The notes under the pieces: generated by a model
The model's database searches: none
Told to the model about the DNA's origin: nothing
Seen by the model: the letters and a program-made list of their open reading frames with translations, nothing else
Part shown: positions 39,053 to 48,619 of the stretch, piece by piece
How the letters are laid out: every line of letters starts with the position of its first letter
Position numbering within the stretch: the stretch's first letter is position 1
NCBI GenBank assembly: GCA_949744505.1
Contig: CATJXY010000043.1
Span: forward strand, 1 to 64,000
Source: an uncultured Erysipelotrichaceae bacterium
GTDB taxonomy: Bacteria; Bacillota_I; Bacilli_A; Erysipelotrichales; Erysipelotrichaceae
Reading direction: 5' to 3'
DNA: 64,000 bases
Program-made: the position numbers and the translations under genes

Positions 39053-40948
39053 CTATTTGTTTGCCTTGATCATTAGATTGCAAATTTCGTTTGCATATTG
39101 AATCGGGTCTTCAACTTTAAATCCTTCGATCAGTAACGCTTGCGTGTATAACAAGTCTGCATATTCATTGATTAATTCAGGATTGCTTTCGTAAACATTT
39201 TGCATTGTGGTGAAGATTTCGTGATTTGGGTTAATTTCCAATACTCTAGAAGCCTTGATTTCATTTCCATTAGGCATTTGAGAAAGAACTTTCTCCATTT
39301 CTAATGAAACACCTTCTTCACTGGTTAAGCATACCGGATGACTTTTAAGTCTTGAAGAAATTTTGACATCTTTTACTTTGGAAGAAAGAGCATTTTTCAT
39401 GGCTTCTAACATAGATGCATTCTGTTTTGCAGTTTCTTCTTTTTGTTTCTTTTCGTCTTCGCTGTCTAGGTCCAAGTCTCCTTGATTTACAGATTTGAAT
39501 TGCTTATCATTGTATTGTTGCATAACTTGAACCGCAAATTCATCAACATCATCTGTGAAGAATAAAATCTCATAATCCTTATCCATCAAGCGTTCAATTT
39601 GTGGAAGCTTTTTAATTTGTTCAATATTTTCGCCACAAGCATAGTATATAACTTGCTGATCTTCTTTCATTCTTTCTACATATTCTTTGAGTGTAACAAG
39701 TTTATCTTCTTTACTTGAAACAAACATAATTAAATCTTGAAGCTGATCCTTGTGCATTCCATAATCACTATAGATTCCATATTTCAAAGATAACCCAAAA
39801 CTCTTATAGAACTCTTCGTATTTTTCTCTTTCATTTTTAAGTAAATCTTCTAAAGCATTTTTAATTTTCTTTTCAATATTTCTGGCTAATGCTTTGACTT
39901 GACGATCTTGTTGTAGGATTTCACGAGAAATATTTAAGTTTAAGTCGTCACTGTCGATGAGTCCTTTGACAAAGCGGAAGTATTCGGGAATTAAATCCTT
40001 GGCTTTATCCATGATGAAGACACCTTTGGAATAAAGTTGTAATCCGCTTTCATATTCGGCAGAATAGAAATTATATGGAGTCTTAGATGGAATATAGAGA
40101 AGAGCACGATAGCTTGTTGTACCCTCGACGGAATAGTGAATAACTTTTAGAGGATCATTCCAATCCATAAATTTATTTTTGTAAAACTCGTTATATTCGT
40201 CCTCTGTTATTTCTGATTTATTTCTTTTCCATAACGGAATCATGGAATTCAGTGTTTGAGTTTCTTTAACTGTAATCGGTTCCTCTTTTTCGTCTTCTTC
40301 ATTTGGCTTGGAAACTTCACATTCCATTTGGATAGGATAACGAACATAATCAGAATATTTTTTAACAAGTTGTTTTATCTTATATTCTTCCAAAAATTCA
40401 TCATAATTTTCTTCTTCTGTATTATCTTTTAAATCAAGAATGATTTTTGTTCCGAAATCCTCTTTTAAAATAGGAGTGATTTGATAGCCATCTTCACCGT
40501 TAGATGTCCATGCGTATCCCTGTTCACTATTAATAGAACGGGATTCTACAATAATTTTTTTAGCAACCATAAAGGCAGAATAAAAACCAACACCAAATTG
40601 TCCGATTATATCTAAATCATTGTTTTCTTCCAGTTTCTTTTTGAATTCTAAGGAACCGCTTTTAGCAATCGTACCCAAATTTGTTTCCAATTCAGCTTCA
40701 TTCATACCAATACCGGTATCACTTAAGATAAGACGACGATTTTCTTTATCGATTTCTAATTGGATTTTTAAATCTTCTTTATTTACTCTGTGATTTTCAT
40801 CTGTTAAGGAACAATAATATCGCTTGTCCAAGGCATCAGAAGCATTTGAAATTAATTCTCTTAAAAAGATTTCACGATTCGTATAAATAGAATGGATCAT
40901 GAGATCCAACAATCTTTTTGATTCAGCTTTAAATTGTTTTTTTGCCAT
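39053..40948 (-). CDS. htpG: Molecular chaperone HtpG (Hsp90)
   Basis: 'ELISNASDALDK', 'LSDTGIGMNEAEL', 'GQFGVGFYSAFMVA'. Confidence 0.97.
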   Translation of the reverse strand: MAKKQFKAESKRLLDLMIHSIYTNREIFLRELISNASDALDKRYYCSLTDENHRVNKEDLKIQLEIDKENRRLILSDTGIGMNEAELETNLGTIAKSGSLEFKKKLEENNDLDIIGQFGVGFYSAFMVAKKIIVESRSINSEQGYAWTSNGEDGYQITPILKEDFGTKIILDLKDNTEEENYDEFLEEYKIKQLVKKYSDYVRYPIQMECEVSKPNEEDEKEEPITVKETQTLNSMIPLWKRNKSEITEDEYNEFYKNKFMDWNDPLKVIHYSVEGTTSYRALLYIPSKTPYNFYSAEYESGLQLYSKGVFIMDKAKDLIPEYFRFVKGLIDSDDLNLNISREILQQDRQVKALARNIEKKIKNALEDLLKNEREKYEEFYKSFGLSLKYGIYSDYGMHKDQLQDLIMFVSSKEDKLVTLKEYVERMKEDQQVIYYACGENIEQIKKLPQIERLMDKDYEILFFTDDVDEFAVQVMQQYNDKQFKSVNQGDLDLDSEDEKKQKEETAKQNASMLEAMKNALSSKVKDVKISSRLKSHPVCLTSEEGVSLEMEKVLSQMPNGNEIKASRVLEINPNHEIFTTMQNVYESNPELINEYADLLYTQALLIEGFKVEDPIQYANEICNLMIKANK

Positions 40949-40964
40949 AACTGTTTATCTCCTT

Positions 40965-40991
40965 TTAGCACTCTTTGAGTTTGCTTGCTAA
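40965..40991. promoter_or_regulatory. CIRCE-like (HrcA operator) element 1
   Basis: TTAGCACTC-N9-GCTTGCTAA; left half matches consensus, right half 7/9. Confidence 0.7.
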
Positions 40992-41008
40992 TATTATAAT
41001 GCTTGTTT

Positions 41009-41035
41009 TTGGCACTGTCAAGTCAAGAGTGCTAA
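41009..41035. promoter_or_regulatory. CIRCE-like (HrcA operator) element 2
   Basis: TTGGCACTG-N9-GAGTGCTAA; right half matches consensus, left half 7/9. Confidence 0.7.
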
Positions 41036-41139
41036 CTTTTTTATAAAGAATAGAGAAAAAAATAAATTCCCGTATTTAGGGAGTTGCGATACTTTTATTG
41101 TAAAATATTGTATTATATTTAAAAAGGGGGTAAGAATAT

Positions 41140-41538
41140 ATGATCTCAGTTGGAGAGAAACTTAAAATGTTGCGACATAATAAACATGTTACTCAAGCAA
41201 AAGTATGCAAGCAAATCGGAATCAGTGTTCAATCGTTATCTCGCTATGAGAATGACCAAGCGGAACCGGATATGAGTGTGCTTTGTAGCTTAGCTAATTA
41301 TTATTGCGTAGATATTAATTATTTATATAATTATTCTGAAAATCAAAGAGAAATTAATGATTATAAGATGGTAAACGGAGATAGTAATTTGTTATCAAAA
41401 TATCATACATGTTCAAAAGATTTGCAAAGACTTATTAAAAAACTTGTAGATGAATCCTATAAAATCGAGATTGAACGTTCTATGCGAAAGCAACATGAAA
41501 TTGCTAGAGAATTAGTTGTTTGTGAAGATGAAAACTGA
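41140..41538 (+). CDS. XRE-family HTH transcriptional regulator
   Basis: 'GEKLKMLRHNKHVTQAKVCKQIGISVQSLSRYENDQAEPDMSVLCSLANYY'. Confidence 0.9.
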   Translation: MISVGEKLKMLRHNKHVTQAKVCKQIGISVQSLSRYENDQAEPDMSVLCSLANYYCVDINYLYNYSENQREINDYKMVNGDSNLLSKYHTCSKDLQRLIKKLVDESYKIEIERSMRKQHEIARELVVCEDEN

Positions 41539-41606
41539 TTCAAAATCATTTTTTTCTTGAATGATAGACTTTCTTCATATAAAATAAAGAAAATTAGGAG
41601 AAAATC

Positions 41607-42482
41607 ATGGATAAAAGTTTATTACTGGAAAGAAAAAAAATGCGTAAGCAATTAAAAGGAATATATAAAAAGGAATATCGAGTATTTCAAAAATTACTTA
41701 TGCAAGATATGGCTGCTGATGATAAGTTTCAAGAAGTTGATTTAGGTATATTGAATCTTTTTATTAATGCTCAAACTGAAGGAAAGTCTGTAGAGAGTAT
41801 TTATGGTAAAAGCAGAGAAGATTTTTATTTTAGTTTATTGATGGAAAGTGGAAATTATTCTTTGGATGAAAGATTAAAATTAAAGAGAAGTGAACGATTA
41901 TTAAATGGGTGGATGGTCTCAATTTTAGTTGTAGTATTGTTACTTGTTAAACTTTCTTATGCTGATTTTTATCAAATTAAAAGCAATGGTTTTGCTTATC
42001 TTTTAAAAAATGGAGCAGTTATTGATTCAACAGAAGTTTTGAAAGACGAGATTTTTTTTGAACTGAACATTTCGGATTTAAATGAAAATTTTAATAAAAT
42101 TGTTTATGAAAGTGAAGATGGGAAGATTGTTTTAGAGAGTGTTACGAAAGAAAATGAGAATATTATCATGCATTTTAGAGGCGAAGGAGTTCTTAGTAAT
42201 AATCAAAAAACACTTGTCAGTGCTATCAAACACTCATTTGATGAAAATGGGGCAGCAACTTTTGCGATAAATGCTGAATGTAGTTTTAAGCTAAATGGAA
42301 ATACATATATCTGTTCTTTAGTTGATATGACCGGATTGAATAAATACGGAGATGAATTTAGTTTTGAATTGTTTGATGCATCAAATTTAGTTGAAGGACA
42401 ATTTAAAGATCAAGATGCATTAGAAGGTAAAGATACGATCACGGTTTCAATGAAAAATCTTGTTAAAACGGAATGGAAATAA
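41607..42482 (+). CDS. Hypothetical protein: cytosolic N-domain, one TM, C-terminal domain
   Basis: TM at 'GWMVSILVVVLLLVKLSYA'; N-domain resembles DUF1048-type sequences by eye. Confidence 0.55.
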   Translation: MDKSLLLERKKMRKQLKGIYKKEYRVFQKLLMQDMAADDKFQEVDLGILNLFINAQTEGKSVESIYGKSREDFYFSLLMESGNYSLDERLKLKRSERLLNGWMVSILVVVLLLVKLSYADFYQIKSNGFAYLLKNGAVIDSTEVLKDEIFFELNISDLNENFNKIVYESEDGKIVLESVTKENENIIMHFRGEGVLSNNQKTLVSAIKHSFDENGAATFAINAECSFKLNGNTYICSLVDMTGLNKYGDEFSFELFDASNLVEGQFKDQDALEGKDTITVSMKNLVKTEWK

Positions 42483-42484
42483 AA

Positions 42485-42514
42485 AACAATCACATTGGAT
42501 CTTCGTGATTGTTT
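42485..42514 (+). terminator. Rho-independent terminator
   Basis: aacaatcac-attggatcttc-gtgattgttt. Confidence 0.65.
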
Positions 42515-42639
42515 ATTGTATCAATTAATTCATTTCTGAGTTTTTTGAATTGTATTAGAAATAAAATTGGAAATATAACGGCACAGGCAGATAAGATAAG
42601 TAAACATGCCATAACCACTAATTGATAAATAATGTCCAT
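42490..42639 (-). CDS. Unlisted 49-aa small membrane protein
   Basis: Reverse strand: ribosome-binding site AGAAAGGA then MDIIYQLVVMACLLILSACAVIFPILFLIQFKKLRNELIDTINNHEDPM. Confidence 0.55.
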   Translation of the reverse strand: MDIIYQLVVMACLLILSACAVIFPILFLIQFKKLRNELIDTINNHEDPM

Positions 42640-42708
42640 AAATGAATCCTTTCTGATTTTAATTATAGTAAGAAAAGCTTGTCAATTCAAGATAGAAAAG
42701 GAGTTTTA

Positions 42709-43146
42709 ATGATTATAATCAGTGCGTGTCTTGCGGGAGAGAAATGTCGATATGACGGCAAATCTTGTCCAAATGAAAAAGTCGTGGAATTTATATCGAG
42801 ACATAAAGTAATCTTGATATGTCCGGAATGTTTGGGAGGGTTGCCGAATTTACGTTCTCCTTCTGAAATAAAAGGAGATAAAGTGATTAGCAAAGAAGGT
42901 TTTGATCGAACGGAAGAATTCAGAAAAGGTGCGTTAAAGGCGCTTGAAATTGCTCAAAAAAATGAATGCCGTTTGGCAATTCTTAAAAGTAAAAGTCCAA
43001 GTTGTGGCATCGGGAAGATTTATGATGGCTCTTTTAGTGGGACTTTAACTTGCGGAAATGGAATTACCGCTCAGATGTTTTTAGATCACGGTATTGAAGT
43101 GATTGATGAAAATATGTTTAAATCTTTTCAAATACCTGAAGAATAA
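42709..43146 (+). CDS. DUF523 family protein (TudS-like)
   Basis: 'SACLAGEKCRYDGKS', 'CPECLGGLP', 'LKSKSPSCG' Cys motifs. Confidence 0.88.
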   Translation: MIIISACLAGEKCRYDGKSCPNEKVVEFISRHKVILICPECLGGLPNLRSPSEIKGDKVISKEGFDRTEEFRKGALKALEIAQKNECRLAILKSKSPSCGIGKIYDGSFSGTLTCGNGITAQMFLDHGIEVIDENMFKSFQIPEE

Positions 43147-43909
43147 ATTCTGTTCTTACTGTCAATTCGTTGAGTGAATTGAGTTTCTCCTTATCTTGAT
43201 AAGAGGTTTTGTAAGAATATGGAGTCATAGAGAAAAGCGCTAAGATATCTTCATTAGTTTGAAGATGAATCGTATTATTCAAAGACTCTTTATGAATCAA
43301 TTGAAAAGAAGAATCATTAAACTGTAAAGGCTCATTTAAATAAGGATTTTCATATACCGCTTCTTTTAATTCAAAAAGATGATAGATATCAGGAGAAACT
43401 AGGATGAATTTTCCACCTGGTTTTAAAACTCGTTTTATTTCTTCAACAGCGATAGGTGTGAAAATGTTGGTGCAACAATCCATACTTGAGTCCATGATTG
43501 GAAGATCAAAACTATTAGCGATGAGATACTGAACCTTTTTATTTCCTTTGGCAGCTGTTTTGATTGCTTCTTTTGATAAGTCAATTCCGATAATGTCGCA
43601 ATTTGGAAGAAGTTCTTGAATGGAATTGGTATAATAACCTTGTCCGCAACCCAAATCTAAAAGAGATGAAGGATTAAATTGATCACAGAGTTCTTTAAGT
43701 CGTATCTGTAAATTTTGATAGTATCCTTTTGATAGAAATGCGGTACGAGCATCGACCAATCCTTTATTATCACCGAGTCTTTTTTTGTTGGACGGAATAA
43801 GGTTAACGTAGCCTTGCTTTGCTATATCAAAGCTATGATTGTTTTTACAATGAAAAGTTTTTTCTGATTTGATTAGAATTTCATTACATATGGGGCATTT
43901 AATATTCAT
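43118..43909 (-). CDS. RlmA-like 23S rRNA (guanine-N1) methyltransferase
   Basis: N-terminal zinc ribbon 'CPICNEIL...FHCKNNHSFD.AKQGYVNLI', SAM motif 'LLDLGCGQGYYT'. Confidence 0.85.
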   Translation of the reverse strand: MNIKCPICNEILIKSEKTFHCKNNHSFDIAKQGYVNLIPSNKKRLGDNKGLVDARTAFLSKGYYQNLQIRLKELCDQFNPSSLLDLGCGQGYYTNSIQELLPNCDIIGIDLSKEAIKTAAKGNKKVQYLIANSFDLPIMDSSMDCCTNIFTPIAVEEIKRVLKPGGKFILVSPDIYHLFELKEAVYENPYLNEPLQFNDSSFQLIHKESLNNTIHLQTNEDILALFSMTPYSYKTSYQDKEKLNSLNELTVRTEFILQVFEKI

Positions 43910-44050
43910 ATTTATCATTCCTTTTTCTTCATTATACACTTTTCAAATTAGTTATGACAAGAAAAACGGAAAATAGTAAAAAGTTGAAAAGAAACAATCA
44001 ATGATTTTGCTAAAAGAACGTTGATATTTAAAAAATGGATATAAATTCGG

Positions 44051-44079
44051 TTTACTTTTATAGGAAAATTTGTTATAAT
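44051..44079 (+). promoter_or_regulatory. Putative sigma-A promoter for rpsF-ssb-rpsR
   Basis: TTTACT - 17 nt - TATAAT. Confidence 0.6.
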
Positions 44080-44163
44080 CATTCAACGGGTAGATATGTC
44101 TATATTTATTCCTTGCTTATATGAAATAGTTATAAGCCATAGTCCACAAGGAGGTGTACAGAA

Positions 44164-44448
44164 ATGAAAAAATATGAAATCATGTACATCGTGAATGCAT
44201 CTTTAGATGATGCTGCACGTCAGGAACTAATCAGTTCTTTACATGCTATTATTACTGATCACAGTGGTAATATTGTAAAGGTTGATGAATGGGGAATGCG
44301 TGAATTCGCGTATCGTATTAATTTCATGAACAAGGGTTATTATGTTGTAACCACTGTTGAAGCAACAAATGAAGGAATCAAAGAATTCGATCGTTTGGCT
44401 CGTATCAACAGAAACATTGTCCGTTTCATGATTGTAAAACAAGACTAA
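44164..44448 (+). CDS. rpsF: 30S ribosomal protein S6
   Basis: 'MKKYEIMYIVNASLDD', 'WGMREFAYRINFMNKGYYV'. Confidence 0.96.
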   Translation: MKKYEIMYIVNASLDDAARQELISSLHAIITDHSGNIVKVDEWGMREFAYRINFMNKGYYVVTTVEATNEGIKEFDRLARINRNIVRFMIVKQD

Positions 44449-44465
44449 AAAAGAGGTGAATCATC

Positions 44466-44924
44466 ATGATAAATCGTGTAATACTGGTAGGAAGAATTAC
44501 TAAAGAAGTCACATTAAGAAAAACTCCTTCAGGGAAGTCCGTTGCATCTTTTACTGTTGCATGTAATCGTCGTTTTCAAGCTGCGAATGGTGAAAATCAA
44601 ACTGATTTTATCAGCTGTGTTGCTTGGAATCAAACTGCAGACTACATGGCTCAATATATTGCTAAAGGAACTTTGATTGGGGTTGAAGGAAGAATTCAGA
44701 CACGGAACTATGATGATGCCAATGGAAGAAGAGTTTATGTAACTGAAGTTGTATGTGATTCAGTGCAAAGACTCGAGTCAAGAAATTCATCAGAACAAAG
44801 AACAAACACAATGACACAGCAATCTGCTCCAATTCAAGATAGTTATTTTGCTGATACTCCGAGTTATGATGATTTTAATGTAGGTCCATCTTTAGATATT
44901 TCATCAGATGACCTGCCATTCTAG
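44466..44924 (+). CDS. ssb: Single-stranded DNA-binding protein
   Basis: '[35 protein letters not shown]'; C-terminal tail 'SSDDLPF'. Confidence 0.97.
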   Translation: MINRVILVGRITKEVTLRKTPSGKSVASFTVACNRRFQAANGENQTDFISCVAWNQTADYMAQYIAKGTLIGVEGRIQTRNYDDANGRRVYVTEVVCDSVQRLESRNSSEQRTNTMTQQSAPIQDSYFADTPSYDDFNVGPSLDISSDDLPF

Positions 44925-44941
44925 AAAGGAGATCTACCAAT

Positions 44942-45172
44942 ATGGCATTCAAAAAACAACGCATGGGTCGTAAAAAAGTATGTTATTTTACAAAAAATAA
45001 TATCGAATCAATTGACTACAAAGATGTAGAATTATTGAAGAAATTCATTTCAGCAAACGGCAAAATTATTCCACGTCGTGTTACTGGAACTCGCGCTAAA
45101 TATCAAAGAATGTTGGCAACGGCTATTAAACGCGCTCGTCAAATGGCATTGTTACCATACGTTAACGACTAG
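44942..45172 (+). CDS. rpsR: 30S ribosomal protein S18
   Basis: '[42 protein letters not shown]'. Confidence 0.97.
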   Translation: MAFKKQRMGRKKVCYFTKNNIESIDYKDVELLKKFISANGKIIPRRVTGTRAKYQRMLATAIKRARQMALLPYVND

Positions 45173-45191
45173 AAAAATCTAGAAAGAAACG

Positions 45192-45223
45192 AACCTCTGT
45201 CATTTTATGTGATGGAGGTTTTG
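45192..45223 (+). terminator. Rho-independent terminator after rpsR
   Basis: aacctc...gaggtttt stem. Confidence 0.65.
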
Positions 45224-45249
45224 CGCTATTATTGAAAGGAGGTTTTTTG

Positions 45250-46209
45250 ATGAATAATAATGTGAGAAAAATTACTGATGGGGCAGTCATGATTGCACTT
45301 ATGGGAATGGCACTTGTTTTAAATCGACAATTTGCCGGCTTTTTAGAAATCTATTTTATTTGGTTTTTGCCGATTCCGATTGCAGTGTATACTGTTAAGC
45401 ATGGTTATAAAAACGGATTAATGGTATCTTTTTCTGTACTTTTTCTTTCATTTATTATTTCTACGATTACCTCTGTATTTTATGTTTTTTCTTCATGTGC
45501 ATGTGGGTTAGTCTATGGGGAACTATCACGAAGAGGAAAAGATAATCTTAGGTTGTTGGGTGTCACGATTATTACTGCTTTATTTGCTGAAATTTTACCG
45601 ATATTTGTGTTATCGGGAATATTTGGTTATAGTTTAACCGAAGAAGTAATATTGATGAGGGAAATGATTTTAGAAATGTTAACGGCTGGTGGGTTAAATG
45701 AAGTTATTATTTCAACTGTTCTTGTTTTGTTGGATAAAATTCTTCCTGCCTTAGTTATTGCTTCAGTTGTTTTTGGTGCAATTTTAGAGGGAGTAATTCT
45801 TCATTTATTGTCTACGCTTATATTTAAAAGATTAAAAATGCCGGTAAAAAAGATGAAACCAATCATAGAAATTCAAATTCCAAAATGGATTGGATATGTT
45901 TGCCTGGCACTTTCAATGGGATTTTTACTTATGTTCCGATTAGATTTGAGTGAACAAGTAGCGGCGATTCTTTCTTTTTTTGGAATGATTGGACTTCTTT
46001 TTCTGGTATTTGCTGGATATATTGCATTTTTGCTTAGAATGCGGTTGAACGGGAGAAGGCAGAGCATGTTTTTTGCTGTAATGTTAATTCTTTTATTATT
46101 GCCATATTCAGCTTTTTATCTTGGAGGATTGGGCTTTTTGTATATAACGACAGATATGCGCCAAAAGATGTTGAAACAAGTGAAAGGAGGAGAGCAACAT
46201 GTCAGATAA
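45250..46209 (+). CDS. DUF2232/YybS-like membrane protein
   Basis: Multi-TM protein immediately upstream of gdpP-rplI-dnaB. Confidence 0.75.
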   Translation: MNNNVRKITDGAVMIALMGMALVLNRQFAGFLEIYFIWFLPIPIAVYTVKHGYKNGLMVSFSVLFLSFIISTITSVFYVFSSCACGLVYGELSRRGKDNLRLLGVTIITALFAEILPIFVLSGIFGYSLTEEVILMREMILEMLTAGGLNEVIISTVLVLLDKILPALVIASVVFGAILEGVILHLLSTLIFKRLKMPVKKMKPIIEIQIPKWIGYVCLALSMGFLLMFRLDLSEQVAAILSFFGMIGLLFLVFAGYIAFLLRMRLNGRRQSMFFAVMLILLLLPYSAFYLGGLGFLYITTDMRQKMLKQVKGGEQHVR

Positions 46210-48184
46210 ATATCAAATTTTAAAAAAACTCGTTATAGGATATTTAGGAATAGAAATTGTTGTTTTGATATTTTTCTATTATTTATACGGATTTTCTGCA
46301 ATTTTATTTCCTTTAATTGCGGCAACAATAAATGGAACAGTTTTAACATTTGTAACATACTGTTTTTTGCATTTGATTCAAGAGAGAGTTGTGGATATTT
46401 CCAGAATTCTTGGATCAGAAGCAAAGGATGCATTTGATTTTGGTGAAATCGGAATTGTTACATATGATGAGGATTATATGATTACATGGATGAGTGAACT
46501 TTTTGAGGAAAGAGAAATTGATTGCATTGGAAAGAAAAGTACTATGTGGATACCGGAATTGAATGAATTGTTCCATGGAGATACTGAAACGATTCGTACG
46601 GAGATAGATGGTTCGATTTATGAAATTCAGCGTAAAGAAGATGCACAAATTCTGTTTTTTAAAGATATCAGTAAAGTGCATCGATTAGAAGAAGATTATG
46701 AGTATTCGAAAGTTGTTTTAGGATTAGTTCATTTGGATAATTATGAAGAAACAATTCAATATGAAGAAGAACAAATGATTGCGTTGATTAATACAAAGAT
46801 TCGCCAGCAAGTAGTTGAATGGGCGAATAATAAGAAAATGGTGCTTCGTAGATTGAAAAACGACCGATTTCTTATTGTTTTAAATGAAAAAATATTCAAA
46901 GAACTTGTTGATGAACGATTTTCAATATTAAATGATGTTCGAAAGGCAAGTCAGGATATGGACGTTGCAATTACATTATCTATGGCATTTGCAAGAGGAA
47001 GTAAAGATTTCAGTAAACTGGATGAAATGCTGAATAGCCTTTTGGAGTTGGCTCAAGCCCGTGGTGGGGACCAAGTCGCAATTCGCAAATATGGAGAAGA
47101 TGTAAAATATTTTGGTGGTAATAGTGAAGCACAGGAGAAAAGAAGCAGAGTTCGTGTTCGGATTATGGCTCAAACACTTCGTGATTTGATAGAGAGATCA
47201 AGTAATGTTATTATTTTAGGGCATAAAGAAATGGATTTTGACTGTATGGGAGCAGCCGTTTCCATGAGTCGTATTGTCCAACTCTATGATAAACAAGTAT
47301 GTATTTTAAGCCGTACAGGTGGAATTGAATCCAAACTGCAAGGCGCAATGGAGTTATTCAAAGAAACATTAAATAAAAGGCATTTATTTGTGAGTGAAAT
47401 GGAAGCAATGAATCAGTTAAGAAGTGATACACTTGTTATTATGGTGGATCACCATACAGCGGCAATTTCAAACGGTAGTCAGATTTTAAATAATGCTAAT
47501 AAAATTGCAGTAATCGATCATCATCGCCGTGCGGCAGAATTGGATATTTCACCGATTTTTGCTTATATTGAAGCGGGTGCAAGTTCGGCTAGTGAGATGA
47601 TTACTGAGCTTCTTCCTTATCAAATTCATGCGGTGGATATTGATAGTAGTGAAGCAACACTGATGCTTGCTGGAATATTTATTGATACAAATCGCTTTAA
47701 GATGCGTACAGGAAGTAGAACTTTTGATGCGGCAAGCCAATTGCGAAAATTAGGTGCAGATCCAGTTGTGGTAGATGATATGCTTAAAGATAGATATAAT
47801 GATTTTGAAATGAAAACAAGTATTTTAAAATATTGTGAAAAGGAGGATAATGGTGTTATCCTTGTTCCGGTTAAGTCTAATAGGATTCTTTCTCGTTCAT
47901 TAATATCTCAGGCGGCAGATCAAATCTTAACTGTGAAAGAAGTAGAGGCGGTGTTTGTCATCGCAATGATCGATGAGAAAACTTGTGGAATTAGTGCGCG
48001 GAGTAATGGACAAATTAATGTTCAAGTTATCATGGAAAAGATGAACGGTGGCGGCCACAGAACGGGAGCAGCTTTACAAAGAGAAAATGGAACTGTGGAT
48101 GGTCTGAAAGAAGAATTAAAGTCAGTTATTCAGCAGTATTTTATTGAGGAGGGTTATAAAAATGAAAGTAATATTAGTAAGTGA
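46199..48184 (+). CDS. gdpP: GdpP-like c-di-AMP phosphodiesterase (DHH/DHHA1)
   Basis: Two TM, degenerate PAS/GGDEF region, 'GHKEMDFDCMGAAVSM', 'VIDHHRR', 'GGGHRTGAA'. Confidence 0.93.
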   Translation: MSDKYQILKKLVIGYLGIEIVVLIFFYYLYGFSAILFPLIAATINGTVLTFVTYCFLHLIQERVVDISRILGSEAKDAFDFGEIGIVTYDEDYMITWMSELFEEREIDCIGKKSTMWIPELNELFHGDTETIRTEIDGSIYEIQRKEDAQILFFKDISKVHRLEEDYEYSKVVLGLVHLDNYEETIQYEEEQMIALINTKIRQQVVEWANNKKMVLRRLKNDRFLIVLNEKIFKELVDERFSILNDVRKASQDMDVAITLSMAFARGSKDFSKLDEMLNSLLELAQARGGDQVAIRKYGEDVKYFGGNSEAQEKRSRVRVRIMAQTLRDLIERSSNVIILGHKEMDFDCMGAAVSMSRIVQLYDKQVCILSRTGGIESKLQGAMELFKETLNKRHLFVSEMEAMNQLRSDTLVIMVDHHTAAISNGSQILNNANKIAVIDHHRRAAELDISPIFAYIEAGASSASEMITELLPYQIHAVDIDSSEATLMLAGIFIDTNRFKMRTGSRTFDAASQLRKLGADPVVVDDMLKDRYNDFEMKTSILKYCEKEDNGVILVPVKSNRILSRSLISQAADQILTVKEVEAVFVIAMIDEKTCGISARSNGQINVQVIMEKMNGGGHRTGAALQRENGTVDGLKEELKSVIQQYFIEEGYKNESNISK

Positions 48185-48608
48185 TGTTAAAAAAGTAGGA
48201 AAAAAAGGACAAATAGTGGATGTGGCTGATGGTTATGCAAGAAACTTTTTGATTCGTAATGGATTTGCAGTTCAAGCAACAGAAACAAGTCAACAGATTT
48301 TAAAAAATCAAAAAATTCAGGCTGCGGAAAATGAAAAAGAGGCAGAGGAAAATGCGAAAGCATTGGCAGAAAAATTAAAAAATCTGACAATTGAGTTTCG
48401 CGTAAAAGCCGGTAAAGAAGGAAAAGTTTTCGGATCTGTTTCAACAAAACAAATTGCGGAAAAGTTGCAACAGCAACATGGAATCAAAGTAGATAAGCGT
48501 AAGTTTGTTGATTCCAATCCAATATCAATGCTTGGTATTACAAATTGTAAAATTGAGCTTCATAAAAATGTGATTGGAACAATTAAAGTTAAATTAGTTG
48601 AGGAATAG
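48162..48608 (+). CDS. rplI: 50S ribosomal protein L9
   Basis: 'MKVILVSDVKKVGKKGQIVDVADGYARNFLI'. Confidence 0.97.
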   Translation: MKVILVSDVKKVGKKGQIVDVADGYARNFLIRNGFAVQATETSQQILKNQKIQAAENEKEAEENAKALAEKLKNLTIEFRVKAGKEGKVFGSVSTKQIAEKLQQQHGIKVDKRKFVDSNPISMLGITNCKIELHKNVIGTIKVKLVEE

Positions 48609-48619
48609 GAGGAATTTTG

